A stretch of DNA of 64,000 nt from NCBI RefSeq assembly GCF_013373865.1, contig NC_050472.1, positions 16,566,360-16,630,359 of the forward strand. Reading direction: 5' to 3'. Of this stretch, positions 21,731 to 33,715 are shown piece by piece (the stretch's first letter is position 1; each line of letters starts with the position of its first letter). Source of the DNA: Monomorium pharaonis. Lineage: Eukaryota > Arthropoda > Insecta > Hymenoptera > Formicidae. The position numbers and the translations under genes were made by a program. The notes below the pieces were generated by a model. That model was not told the DNA's origin. It did not search any database and saw only the letters and a program-made list of their open reading frames with translations.

Positions 21731-23204
21731 TGACAGTTAAAAATAATGTAAACACTTGATTTCGAATTGCAGATTCAAACCGTTTCTTTGTTTTTTATTC
21801 GGAAATAAAACGCTTATAATAATATCTTTTGTGATCTAATATTTTGACACTTGCTTAATCAAATTCATGATTATATTGAATGAAGAATGTTGATAATGAA
21901 CTTAAAATTCTTCTCGTGAAATTTTGTGTTCGACGAAAATTTTTCCTTTTCCGTCTCACTTTTTCGCGTCGCGCTCTCGCGCATTCCATCGTGTCGCCTG
22001 TCTTGCCGAGCGCTCCCCTACCCACGAATTCATGCGCATGGAGCTCCTATATGTATCTTTCTTTTTTGTTTTATATTTATAATCGCGCATACGATTAATA
22101 CCCCCTTTTTTCTGTAAGCATGGAAAGCTCGAATTCACCGGATCACGCCACGTGTAGTTAAGAATTACTCTTTAAAAATAATATTTTTTTGCCTTCTTTT
22201 TTTTATTAAAGCCGTCGGGATGCGATTGCCACCTCTTACGCTCTCTCGCTAATTGTTACAAATTATAATCCGCTGCAATCACGGCTCTGCTTTCTCACTG
22301 TTAATAATAAGTTATAATAATTTAAATGCAATTCAACCACGCGATTTGCGCGTGGTACCTTCACGCTGCCGAAGCATTGCTTCAGCCGCGAGGTGCGTGT
22401 TACCCGAGAGAGATAGCAACAGCCTAAGCACTGCTCCGGCCGCAAGAGAGATGGCAACAACCAAAGCAATTATGAAGGTATGCGGATCAATTACTCCGCT
22501 CATAGAGGTGATAGGAGGGAGACGTAAAAAGTATCTGAATACTGACCCCCCTGGCTACCTCTGGACCGAAAATTATAACTATCGAAGTAAAAATTTGCAA
22601 TTCAGGAATTTCGGAAAATAAGTTGTTTGTCGCGAAGAATTCCAATACATCCTGCGCTATATTAATCCGCATTTACGGTATCTCGGCTGTACCACCCCCC
22701 GTACGCATCTACCATTTACAAGACCAGTATCAAGATCTTGTCCTGTAAGTACTACTCCTGCTATCATGATACCGATCGCAGTTGTAATTTAAAATCAGTG
22801 TTTATAAAGAAAACCATCTAGGTACTAAAATTTTTACACTACGTTGTTAAATAAATTAGCGCAGATAATCAATCGTGACTTAGGATGTAGTTTTGCTTTA
22901 TTTTTTTTCTCCCTGTGCAACAGCAAAGTGCTATTATTTTCCTTTTTTTAATGAAGTTAGCATATATTAATAATTTGTCTTGCTTTTTCCTTTTTTTGTA
23001 TGCTCTTTGTGTTTGTTTTTTTTTTTCCTTTTTTTCTCTCGGTGCGCGAGTGTTAGAATTAAAATTAGGTATAAGGGGACGCGAAAGAGGGGTATTTTCG
23101 CCGGTGCTCCCTGTATTTTCCGAGTGAAAAACGGCGATTTCCATGATTTCTCATCTCGGAGACGCTTTCCCTTGGGCGTTTCGTCTCCTCCGTGAACTTT
23201 GAGC

Positions 23205-23620
23205 CAGGAGCGCCTATTAAGGTGCTTAAGCCGGAGGATTTTCTGTGGGCTACGGGCCGCCTATTAAGGCACTTTTTCCCACAATGTTATTTCCTCCACC
23301 GATGTGGACCACGGGGCCTGCCCATTTGGGCGCTCTCAGTCCACATTCATCCTTCTCTCCCCTCGTAGGTTATGTTGCGCCTCACTAAGACGCTCCGTCA
23401 CATATATACTTGTGTATGTATATCGCTCTACGTATCCAAGAGTCATTTATAGTCAGAGAAGCTTTCAAATCACCAAGAAAAGGGCTGATCTTTCTCTTTT
23501 TCACTAATTCTTCCGTCCCATGAGTAACGGGCTTGCCTATTAAGGCGCTTTTCTCCACAATTTCCTCTCTCTCAGTAGGCAATGGGCCTGCCTGTTAAGA
23601 CGCTTTTTCCCACGAATTCT
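23205..23620 (+). repeat. Array of short hairpin motifs (GCC...GGC type)
   Basis: Variants of GCCTATTAAGGC followed by CGCTTTTTCCCACAA occur near 23210, 23260, 23315, 23375, 23530 and 23590. Most copies can fold on the GCC/GGC arms. The spacing is irregular (50-150 bp), so this is not a simple tandem repeat and not a CRISPR array. Confidence 0.6.
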
Positions 23621-23737
23621 CTCGGCGTCTATCTCCGCAGACCCGCTCAACTTTGTTCATAATTCAATTAATTAAAAATATTGTAATTATCTCGCCATGG
23701 AATGAAGAGCCCTAGCTGGAGTTACGCTTACGTATTG

Positions 23738-23743
<6 letters not shown>

Positions 23744-23787
<44 letters not shown>
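23744..23787 (+). repeat. (GA)n microsatellite
   Basis: About 22 uninterrupted GA units. Confidence 0.95.
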
Positions 23788-23791
<4 letters not shown>

Positions 23792-24387
23792 AGATGCAGT
23801 CCATAGAGGGAAGACTAAATAGCAAACTAATTACTCTTTTTTTTTCCTCTATAAGGGAACTATCCCTGCAAAACCTGCCTGACGCGTGATCCGCAGCAAT
23901 TATGTTTAATATTATAACGCGTACGTTTACACCCTCCTCAGCAAGCTACGTTTCTTGGAGAACGGCTCCCGCTCGACCCCGTACACCCCCCGGACGTAAC
24001 AGAAAGTAAAAACATTCAATCCACAAGTTTAATTATTTAACGTTTTTGTGAAGTAAGTGCAGCTGAAAATTTTTTTTTGATAATGATTATCTATTACGGT
24101 TCGGCACTATTTATGATAGCTTTAGATGTCTTTACCAACCGAACCAATAAAACTCCAATAAAGACTCTGATAAATAGGAAAAGAAAGACGTCATTGTTCA
24201 CTATTCCTTCAATCTCGAGGAGAGGTTACGACGTGAATCGATTTTGTTGAAATTTATTGTATTGATAGGTCATTACGTCAATCATTATTGGATAAAGGGA
24301 TAAGACGCACTACTCAAGCTTTCACGAGAAAATTGTAATTAAAAATTACGAGCACTGTAGGAATCAACCTAAGGAAAAGAACATTCT

Positions 24388-25422
24388 CAGTGAACACAGT
24401 AATATAGCAGCAGTGTAACAGCAAAGTAACCGAATATAACAAGTTACGTTACTTTGAAATTACACGTAACTTACATGTAAGTTACAATTTTTGACTCAGC
24501 AATATAACGTGTTATAATTACATGTTATCTAGCCGTTACACAACAGTTACAAAGAAAAATAAAATAAAATAAAAATTTCATTTTTTAAAAATTATTTTTA
24601 TCAACAGCACATACTACATTTAGAATAAATTTTTATTAATTAATTAAATTTAAATTATGTAATTTTTTATTTTATTCTTACTTGCCGCTGCTAGGTTTGA
24701 ACCCGGGACCTTAGAATGACGAACCTTGTACTCTACCTGCTACGCCAATTTGACTCATCGATATGGGTACTTGTTATTGTCTACATATACTTATATGTTA
24801 TAAACTGACGCAATTATATTATTTTTTATAAAAATAAATAGCATTAATTTATTTACTTATTAATTTCATTGTTAAATTTATCTTTTTCCATAACCTTAAT
24901 AATTTGATGGAAATTGCGATCTATTTAGCACTAATCTTTGAAGCGTTCAAATGATTAATTAGATGGTTAACTATATAGATCGTAATTCTAAGAAAAATTG
25001 AATAGTATACATTTATTATTCTGTTTTTGTTCAGCACATGATGAATTTCGATTTTGTGCATTTTTTGTGCGCAGTAATTGTAGACAAACCGTTATTTTTG
25101 AAAACATTATTTTTATAATAATTTTTTTATTATCAAATAGATCTATCATTCAGGATGTTATAATGTTGTCTGATTTCTGAGTCAACTACGACGCATCGTT
25201 CAGACAATAACATTGATACGAACGTGTTATGTTACGATTATACAATTTTTGTTGAATAACTGTAACGCCAAAACGATGTATAACAGCTATATCACTTGCG
25301 TATAACAAATATTACGTAACAGGTTATTTCCATGTCATATAGCACCTACATATCACAAGAATAACAATGTTAAATTACTTGTAACTTCCATGTTATATTG
25401 CCGCTATAAAATGTGTTCACTG
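24388..25422. mobile_element. tRNA-bearing MITE, copy 1
   Basis: Inverted ends CAGTGAACACA and TGTGTTCACTG enclose about 1035 bp, rich in palindromic ATGTTAT/TTAC words near both ends. A tRNA-like sequence lies inside on the minus strand. A second copy in the opposite orientation is at 46367-47429 and aligns along its whole length. Confidence 0.8.
24683..24757 (-). other. tRNA-like sequence in MITE copy 1
   Basis: Minus strand shows an A-box-like GGCGTAGCAGGTAGAG and a B-box-like GGGTTCAAACC. The acceptor ends do not pair, so it is tRNA-derived and not a tRNA gene. Confidence 0.5.
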
Positions 25423-25434
25423 GGTTTCATCGAG

Positions 25435-26115
25435 AAGCACAGCGGAAGCATGCTAAACTTGTAATTTTGACGTTGCGCATTCAACTCTTGACGAGTAACT
25501 TTTTTGTAATTAAAAAAAATTTTTTTAATAAATTTTTTTATTGACATGATTTTTTAACATAAAATTAATATAATTAATACATTTTAATTATTTTATAAAA
25601 ATACATTTTTTTGCCTGGCAAGTTTGTTATAGAATAATTGGAAATAAATAAATGTAACTGTGTTTTTAAACAGTAATGCCAGCAATAAGATAGATCAGTG
25701 TTATGCACAACATAAATAAATTTGAAACGTTTTATTACCAATCCTATCTACTAACTCTCTCTTTTTCTAACGGCTTTATAACGTACGTTATAAAAGGACG
25801 TTAATTAAAAACTGTTTTACAAAAACATATTTTAAATTTATTTGTATTGTGTATAACAGTGATCTATTGTTACCATTAATGTTTAAGAACACAATTACAT
25901 TTATTTATTTCCAGTTATTTCATAACAAATTTACCAGGAAAAGAAAAAATTCATTTTTACGAAATAAATGGTTAAAACGTATTAATTATATTAATTTTAT
26001 GTTAAAAAATAATATCTCATTGAAAAAAAAATTGTTTAAAACAGTTACGTATCGAGACTTGAATCCACAACGTCAAAATTACAAGCTTACCATGTGCTAC
26101 GCGCTTTTCACTGAA
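25435..26115. mobile_element. Palindromic element with tRNA-like words in both arms
   Basis: The left arm (GCTAAACTTGTAATTTTGAC) and the complement of the right arm (GTAAGCTTGTAATTTTGACG) match. The AT-rich inner parts match too (CCTGGCAAGTTTGTTATAGA against the complement of the 25915-25940 stretch). On the minus strand the right arm shows TAGCACATGGTAAGC and GGATTCAAGTC, which resemble A and B boxes. The ends abut the MITE at 24388-25422. No coding is visible. Confidence 0.55.
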
Positions 26116-26355
26116 ATGTTTTCTTCCTTAGGTTAACTCACTTTGGACCAAAATGCCACATTTTCTTCTCAATTTTCAACGCTCTATCTTTTGATGTAAT
26201 CAACCTAGTAAAAATTTTTTGAATACCATTTTCGAACGCAAAAAGTCTCCTCTTTTAAATACCGTCGTCAAAATTGACCTACAAAGTCTTTGAAAAAAGT
26301 TACAGTTTTTTTTTAAAGCCAATTTTTTCGTAAATTTTTTTCAAAATGTTCAGAT

Positions 26356-26622
26356 TGTTGCGTTCGCTCGGCAGGTCCGTACTCTGTCACTCACGCACAC
26401 ACTCCCCTTCGGAATAAAGAAAGACACTCTTTTTCGTGAAACTCTTTAATGTAACTAGAGAATACAGATATTTCAACTCGAACAAAGAAACAGATCCCTT
26501 TCGTACAGATTGACAACTCCGAGTCAAATCAGACGAGCGCGACCGCGTAAACAACGCGGTTGCCAAGAAGAACGTCACGCAGTTGAGAGCCGAAATACCG
26601 AGCGTCCAACGTGTTTGTAACA
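26356..26622 (-). repeat. Solo LTR related to the 7.6-9.7 kb family
   Basis: 267 bp from TGTTGCGTTCGC to GTGTTTGTAACA. It shares words such as AACTCTTTAATGTAAC and a GACAACTCCGAGTCAA-like block with the LTRs at 7574 and 9512. The flanks AGAT and ATAT are an imperfect 4-bp duplication. Orientation is inferred from those relatives. Confidence 0.6.
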
Positions 26623-26832
26623 ATATTTTGAGCTCGAAAACAAGTGGCCAGAACATCTCTACCATGATAGAAAGTGTCATCTGTATCTGCTCTAAAAGAC
26701 TTCATTGCGATTTTTTCAAAAATTCAATAAGGCGATTTCAATATGGCGGCTCAAAGTTCAGCAAATAAAAAAAAATTGATATTTCTTAGATTTTTTCATG
26801 GTGATCTCATTTTATCGTGTACACACATAGGT

Positions 26833-26851
26833 ACACACACACACACACACA
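26833..26851 (+). repeat. (AC)n microsatellite
   Basis: Nine AC units, preceded by a shorter broken run. Confidence 0.9.
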
Positions 26852-27959
26852 AAAGAAATACAAATCCGAGCAATCTCCACGCCGCGCCGGTGTATTTTGG
26901 CCGCTAATGCCGACGATAGTATTTCTGCATCAAAGATCATAGATTTTTAGGACTTAAAATAATTTGACAATAAAATCGGAATATTTATAATTTTCAAGCC
27001 TTTTATATGTGGTGCTGATAAATTCTAGATAAATCGGTTTTAAATTATATTTAATGAGATCACCATGAAAAAATCTAAGAAATATCGATTTTTTAGAATT
27101 TGCTGAACTTTCAGCCGCCATATTAAAGATTCGAAAAAATCGCGATGAAATCTTTTAGAGCAGATACAGATGACATTTTCTACTATGATAGAGATGTTCT
27201 GGCCACTTGTTTTTGAACTCAAAATATGGTTTTTTTTTAATTACGAAAAAATCGGTTCTTTTTCGAAAAAATGAGCTGTAACTTTTTTCAAAGACTTCGT
27301 AGGTCAATTTCGACGACAGCATCTGAAAGAGAAGGCCTTTTGCGTTCGAAAATGGTATTCAAAAAATTTGTACTAGGTTGATTACATCAAAAGATAGAGC
27401 GTTGAAAGTTGAGGACAAAATGTGGCATTTTGGTCCAAAATGGGTTAATATGGTGTTCGTAATTTTTAATTACGACTTCCTCACGAATGCTTCAGTAATG
27501 CGCCTTATCCTTTTATTTGTAACTTATTCTCTTTTGTTACACTGCTGCAACAAGTTAGAGTAAGACATATATTTTTTCTTATTCTAACTTATTGTACCAG
27601 TGTAGCAGTGCAGCGAAAAAGAACTGGTTATTAGTAATACTTAACGTGCCTATTGATACAATGAGTTTCATTGAAATTGATTGGTATCACGTGACCTCCC
27701 CTTTTTAGATAGATTCAAAGATATTATCTGATATTCAGACATCAAGTTTTTGTATAGTATCAACAAACTTTTGCAGGTTCATCAAAGTTCAAAAAGATGC
27801 ACTTCTCCTAAAGTCTATGAGAAATGTTGTCCATAAGATATTTTATCGTAATTGCAACGTTTTGTTGAACAGACTAAAAGATAATTAAAAACCCGAATTT
27901 TCGAACTTATTGAATTGAAATTATATTCGTAGAAACAGTTCTGTCCATTTAGTTATTAC

Positions 27960-28495
27960 TGACCATGGAATTCAACATGGTCATGAATTTGATTATCCAC
28001 CTTTCTATGTCCAGTAGTCCGTAGAAAAAAATTATGCAAAACTTATTGCACAAAAAATTGCATATTTTATTTTATGCATAAATTTCTGTAGTTTTTACAG
28101 AAGATTTTTCTGTAGATTTTTGTATAAAGTTTTCGTCTTTAGAATTTTTCTGTAGAATATTTTGTAAAATTTTGTGTAATGTTTTCTAAAGCGAAAACTT
28201 TGTACAAAAATCTGTAAAAACTGCAGAAATTTATGCACAAAAATATGCAATTTTTTGGGCAGTAATTTTTGCATAATTTTTTTCTACGGGAGGTTTTTAT
28301 CCAGTTCACTTGTGATCATCATGCAAATGTGTCTTACCTCGCCCACAAGTGGTTGCAGAATTGTATCCAAGTATTCGTTTTTATTTTTTAGTTTCGAATT
28401 TTGTCGTTTACTTTTGTATCAAGGTGAGTGTTTTAATAATCTATTGTATTTAGTTTATTTATTTTTTCCTTTTTTTTTGCTGAAAATGGCTTAAA
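27960..28495 (+). repeat. Dispersed repeat, copy interrupted by a MITE
   Basis: Aligns with the minus strand of 21470-21730: CCACCTTTCTATGTCCAGTA before the MITE; TTATCCAG, GTATCCAAGTATTCGTTTTT and a GGTGAGTGTTTTAATAATCT word after it. It carries the MITE at 28019-28289, which the other copy lacks. No recognised protein. Confidence 0.5.
28019..28289. mobile_element. 271-bp palindromic MITE
   Basis: CCGTAGAAAAAAATTATGCA at 28019 is inverted at 28289. The arms continue inward with TTTATGCATAAATTTCTG-like words. It is absent from the related repeat at 21470-21730, which gives an empty site for comparison. Confidence 0.75.
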
Positions 28496-29797
28496 AAAGA
28501 ATTAAAATGTACATTAAATTGTTTATTTATATAATTTTGTTAACTTAAATTTGTTGTACTCTACTTACCGCGCTTGTTTCGCATTGCTACTTGAATTTAT
28601 TTCTTTGTTAAAAACATTTTTGTTTAATTATTGAACTAGAATAAGGCATATTTATAAAACGTTTTGTTTAAAATGCTGTAAACAGTGTAAACCAATTTTC
28701 GCAGGTTACTGAAATAATTGACGTTTAATATGCAAAAAATAACTATAATTAATTTTTTTGTAAAATGTTTGTTTTTTTTTATTCTAAGCTAAGTCGCATG
28801 AACTAAGTTTTCGTATCTTACTTTTTAGTCATGTTATAAAAATTTAAATACAACGTTTTGATAACATAGATTTTTTGCCTGCAAAATGACAATAAAGTTA
28901 TATATACTTATTTATCAATTTATAGTTCGTAACTATTGACCCACATACACAGTGTAATTTATTGTAATAAGTTCCGTTAACGTGCGTTGTACATTTAGAG
29001 GAGTGTATTGCAATAAAATATTCTGTCTTGCTATGAATTACAAATTTTAAGTTGATAAGTACATATATTTAATTTTGTTGTTATAAGTAGAAATTTACTA
29101 TCTTTGAAACTTTTTAATTTAAATTCTCAATATGACTATAAAATAAAATATTGAAATTTAAAAAATGCATTTTATAGAGGACGAACAATGCATTTATGAT
29201 TTTGATCAAAATTTTAAAATGACATTAAACTTTTTAAAAAAATTAAATAATTTTTAAAAATTGAAATAAAAAAATTAGTTTTTGCATGAAATTCTATTAT
29301 CACGAAAATCTAATGTCCTAGTAAAATTTGGTTTATAAAATCGTTTTTATAACCAAATATCCGAAAATGTATATTTTTATACATGTTATGCATATTTTTT
29401 GATTCTACATAAAACAAACATGTGGTTTAAAATAATATTTGATTGTAAACTAGTGTAATTTTTCTTATGAATATTTTGAAAAAATGTAACTATTTTTTGC
29501 ATAAATTTGTTTAGCAATATTTTTTAAAAATATTGAAATTTGATGAATTTTCGACAAAATTGCATTTTTTATAATTTTGTTTTGCTGTAATTATTTTAAC
29601 CATCAATTTTATAACATTTTTTATACATGACCAAACATACTTTTGTTACATATATACGTAATGCTTTATAGGAATACAAAAATATCTTGAATAATTTAAT
29701 ATTTTATAAAGATATATAAAAATAAATTACTGTAATGTGTAACATTTGTTTATAGTTTATAGTCTCATATTAACAAAATATTATATTTTATTTGTAG
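28496..29797. other. AT-rich stretch without a recognisable gene
   Basis: I see no domain, no inverted-end element and no tandem array here. If the exon at 29798 belongs to a real gene, this would be intron. Confidence 0.4.
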
Positions 29798-29853
29798 AAG
29801 CTAAACCAGAAGAAGACGACGACCTGAAGGAATTGGAAGCATGGGCATCATAA
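29798..29853 (+). CDS. Possible terminal coding exon, Snf7/CHMP4-like tail (orphan)
   Basis: A good 3' splice site (TATTTTATTTGTAG) precedes a short frame that reads AKPEEDDDLKELEAWAS and a stop. The acidic run followed by DLKELEAWA resembles the C-terminal tail of CHMP4/Snf7-type ESCRT-III proteins, where a short helix binds VPS4-type or Bro1-type partners. The match is only about 17 residues, and I found no upstream exon of such a gene in the window. It could be the last exon of a gene with distant exons, a retained fragment, or chance. Composition is clearly less AT-biased than the sequence around it. Confidence 0.3.
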
Positions 29854-32769
29854 AATGATATTAGAAATGATGTTAAAATCAAAGACAGAAGACGTTCTTA
29901 GATAAATGTAAATTGTATATTATGAGTACTAGGTATAAATTACTATATCATACTTTGTGCATAAAAAATTTGATATACACTACCAGCATTAAAAACCTAT
30001 AGTTTTTATTACACATATTATATTACATTACATATACTGTACTTTTTTAATACTGGCAGTGAATTTCAGAAAACAGCCTAAATAATTAATTAAGTTAATT
30101 TTCTAATATAAATCTATAATATTGAGCTTTTTTATTAAGCAGAATTCTTAAATAAAATTCTTAAATAAAACCAAGTGAATAAAAGTCTTAAATAAAACTG
30201 AAGTTAATATATTAAACTTGAATAAAGATTATATTGTCGTGGTATATATTGCTAATAAGTTAATAAAACAAGAAAAAGTTGCTTATAATTAGTAGCAGAA
30301 GAGAAGAGCATATTTTCTATTTACTGCTAGTATATATACTGCTAATTAATAAATAGATAAAAGTTAGCACCATTGAATACCAGTTCATGTAACATACAAA
30401 TGTGTTCACGTGCATATGCGCGTGCGTGAGTGCGTGCATATATGTGTGTGTGTATACCACTGATAAAAAATATACTTGTAAGAAATATGAAATAATTCTG
30501 TTGTTGTGTCATAGAAAAAAATAGACTATGTAAGTAACACTTCTCCGAAAATATTATTTTGTTATTGTATATGTACATAACGATAGAAAAAATTTTCTTT
30601 TCTTAAAGTGTTGAATATGCATGGCCTTCTAATATTTGTATAAATATATTTGCTACATGTCATAAAGAACCAGAAAACTACTAATATTAAAATTAAAATA
30701 ACGTATTAAAGTTAGTATGAATATATAATCTTAATGTGAGATAGATACGCCAAATATTTTAAATTCAATAAACTGTTTTATTTTGATCTTTTATCGAGTT
30801 TATTTGAGTTGAATTGAGAAATCAGTCCTTTCTCTTAATGGAGATATTATTGCTTTATGAACTAGAAAAAAACAATAGCTAAGAAAAGAATATAATCAAA
30901 TTTCACTTTTTTACAGATTATTCTATAATAATAATTATTTATAGGAGATAAAAATTTTTCATCATCTTATAAACAATTACTATAGTAAAAGAATCCATAA
31001 AGTACTAAAGTGAATATATTTATTATTATAACAAAGATAATAAACAATTTTTAATTGAAAAAGTAAGTTAAAAATATCAAATAGAGGCACCAATGATGAT
31101 CTTGACATGTGTTGTCAAGGTTACTCTCCTAAATTATGCTGCGATTCCGAGCCCGAACACATGCACACATCGCGCGCTTGACTACGTTTGGCTGGTTCGG
31201 CGCTAAGAGTAAAGAATTACAGAACGAAATGTATCGGTAGTATGATTTACTAGGGATGGAAGTGATCAATCAACCATCTTAACTACCTACTTTTGTGACA
31301 TGCACATCAGCATGTTTCCTATAGATGCTTTCATGTGTGCATGTATATGTATGCGTGAGTGGCCATCTTGATTACCTACTTTTATATATACAGCACATCC
31401 ATCTTCATCGCTAAAACCAAATACTTCTGTGATTCTTTATCTTTTGGTTTGGCGTGCCGAGCGATAGAGTTATTCCGTCCTTTTCTCTTCTCCCCCTTTT
31501 AACTCAGCTCCGACTTCGAGGATTGCAGCGTCTAAATGTTTTTTTGGCGTATGTTTATTGCACAGGCGCTGCCGGCTTTCGTGATTATTATAATCGGTAC
31601 ATGATTATATACAATTTAATTGTAATACGACATTAATTATATATAATAGGAATAAATAACAAATTGACTTAAGAAGGCTTAAATATTTTTTTTAATTGAG
31701 AATTAGGATGTTAATTTTTAATTGATATAAAAAATTAAAACAAAAATGCAATAAAATAAGTGATGTTAAAGATTTTTATTGAGAAAATATAAATTTTAAT
31801 TCTCAACTAAAAATATAGATTAAAGAATTAAATTTTAATGCTCTAATAATTTTTTTAAATTAAAAATTAGTTTTTTAATTGCATATTTATTTTGCATTTT
31901 ATATTTTTGCTGAATGTTGCAGAGCAATTTTCACGTTTTATGGTACTTAATAAAAAAAATTTTTTTAGTAATGAAGTAACGCATGTTTTTTTTATTTTTG
32001 TACTAGACAACACATGCACGCTCGCGTGCCTTACTTTTCGTTATTGTATAAATGTTAATATAATTTTTATAAGAATTTAAGAGTAGAAAATTTTTATTTT
32101 TTTGATAACTGTATAAAGTATCACAAAATCAGTTGGGTAATTTAAAATATCTTTTTACTAAATTGAAAGGGTTAAAGTTAATAGCTTATAAAATTAATTT
32201 TGTCAAGTTAATTTTTTAACTGCGGGACAGAAATTAATATTTTATGCAATTTGTGATGAAAAAAAAGTTTTACAATTTTATCCACAAAGGGTTCCCTCCA
32301 TTAAGATAGGTGAAATGCCACTAGTTTCGAAATTGGAAAATAACTGTAAAAATGTATTAGTGATGCTAAAAAGAAATTTTTGTGATATTGATTAGCCTTC
32401 CTTTATTTTTTCCCTTTCTCACACTCCCCAAAAACTAGTTTTTTTTAATATTTTTTTTTCAAAAACTTTAAATTTGAAAATTCTGAACAAAATGTTTTTG
32501 CATAGGATATGGCTAATAGTTTTTCCCTGAATTTTGGTTATATCCTGGGATTATTAACTCTAACCTAAAAACATGTTTTTAGATTTTAAAACGCTGTAAC
32601 TTCCAAACGCAGTTCGTTGCAGGCACGAATCTACATGCAAAATGCGTGTCTTAGAAATGCTTATTTCTCATATTTTTTTCAAATTTTTAAAAGTGATGGA
32701 TCAAGCTCAAACTTGCAAAAAAACCACATTTTTGGTACTTTTTCGCTATTTTAAGACACTATGAGAATT
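29854..32769. other. AT-rich stretch, no recognised gene
   Basis: Only short open frames without domains occur. A (GT/GC)-rich run lies near 30405-30455. The somewhat GC-richer block at about 31130-31600 has no domain. Confidence 0.4.
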
Positions 32770-33150
32770 TTTTAAAATTTATTATTTGTACAGAAAATTA
32801 TGTATTTCAATATACTACGTTTTTCTTAAATTTTTTTAGATTTTTTGGAATTGTTTATCCTAATCTAAAAATGGGAAAATAATATTTAATCATTTTTTCA
32901 TATTTTTGACCCTGGAAATATTTTTTTTCTACTATTTGCACTTAAAATTGTATGTTCTAATTCATTGCGTTTTCTCAAATTTTTTGTAATTATTTTCCTA
33001 ACTTAGCCTAAAAATCCAAAAAATGTATTTTTTGTAATTTTTTTGACATCCAATTCTGAAAATGTTGCTTTCATTATTATTTGCACTAAAAATTGCATAT
33101 TCTAATATATTGCGTTTTTTTAATATTTTCAGATTTTTTGGGATGGTTAA
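32770..33150 (+). repeat. Three degenerate tandem copies of a unit of about 145 bp
   Basis: Units at about 32785, 32930 and 33075 each run: TATTTGCAC-like, AAAATTGTATGTTCTAAT-like, TACTACGTTTTT or ATTGCGTTTTCT-like, then AGATTTTTTGG-like and CCTAA(T/C)(C/T)TAAAAAT-like words. Decay is heavy, so copy number is a minimum. Confidence 0.5.
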
Positions 33151-33157
33151 TTTAATC

Positions 33158-33356
33158 TTTTTTTTGTTTGTGAAGAAATCTTCAGAGGGACCATCCAGGA
33201 GACCAAACCGCTTGTGGTAGAAATCAAACCACTATGCGGCAAGGAAACCAGGAGACCCAAGACACCCCCGGGTGCCCGTACATCCGGGTAGTGTGGGATT
33301 CTATGTGCGTACATCGCGGTAGATACTACGCACATAGCCTACTCATTAAAACCCAC
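33158..33356 (-). mobile_element. LINE 3' end fragment
   Basis: On the minus strand a GC-rich tail ends in a poly(A) tract (poly(T) at 33158-33169). Its ACTCATTAAAACCCAC ending on the plus strand resembles the ACCCACTAAACCCACC word of the other 3' untranslated copies. It is a short 5'-truncated copy of a related LINE. Confidence 0.5.
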
Positions 33357-33690
33357 TTTTTTTTGTTTTACGAGGTGGGAATGCATTTACGCATACTCTC
33401 GCCACCGATGACTCTCGGGCGAGAGTCATGTGGGACTCACGGGTTTGTGAGTGGGAGACTAATCTTTCCCACTCACGTGCAATACCCGTACTACCCACTA
33501 AGCCCACCTCGGTTGGCCTTTACAGTACGATATGGGGGACCTACCGGGAATCGCTATCCAGCATAACTGCCGGTGGACCCCCCCGCGCTGGCGTTCCATA
33601 GCGGCGGCGCGCATTGCTCCGGGGGGACGGGGCGGACATCTCCGGCTAGAGAGAGTTCCCCCGCCGGGCGGTCCGTATTACTAAAACCCA
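33357..33690 (-). mobile_element. R1-clade LINE 3' untranslated fragment
   Basis: A poly(T) tract (33357-33371) is followed by ACGAGGTGGGAATGCATTTA, the start (on the plus strand) of the 3' end shared with the copies at 35021 and 56930. GTGGGACTCACGGGTTT and ATACCCGTACTACCCACTAA are also shared. This is a 5'-truncated, non-coding copy on the minus strand. Confidence 0.75.
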
Positions 33691-33701
33691 CTCCTGGACT
33701 A

Positions 33702-33715
33702 ATCCTAACCTAACC
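33702..33715. repeat. Short CCTAA (telomere-type) run
   Basis: ATCCTAACCTAACC lies directly against the poly(T) of the next LINE copy. On the minus strand the LINE tail is followed at once by GGTTAGGTTAGG. Confidence 0.8.

Larger units (their letters stand above)
22255..24001. other. Possible long LTR or GC-richer element without recognised protein
   Basis: TGTTACA at 22255 and CGTAACA ending at 24001 would suit LTR termini, and a hairpin-repeat array like those in the LTRs further right lies inside. No 4-6 bp duplication was found at the ends, so this is tentative. Short open frames here show no domain. Confidence 0.25.
26133..27448. mobile_element. Long inverted-repeat element carrying a small LTR
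   Basis: TTAACTCACTTTGGACCAAA at 26133 is inverted at the right end, and arms of about 600 bp can be followed inward (for example AAACAAGTGGCCAGAACATC in both). The left arm is interrupted by an LTR at 26356-26622. There is no open frame beyond short chance ones. An (AC)n run lies near the centre. Confidence 0.7.

Noticed and set aside
23205..23620. CRISPR-like array
   Set aside because: Repeats vary in sequence and spacing, spacers are not uniform, and the genome is eukaryotic.
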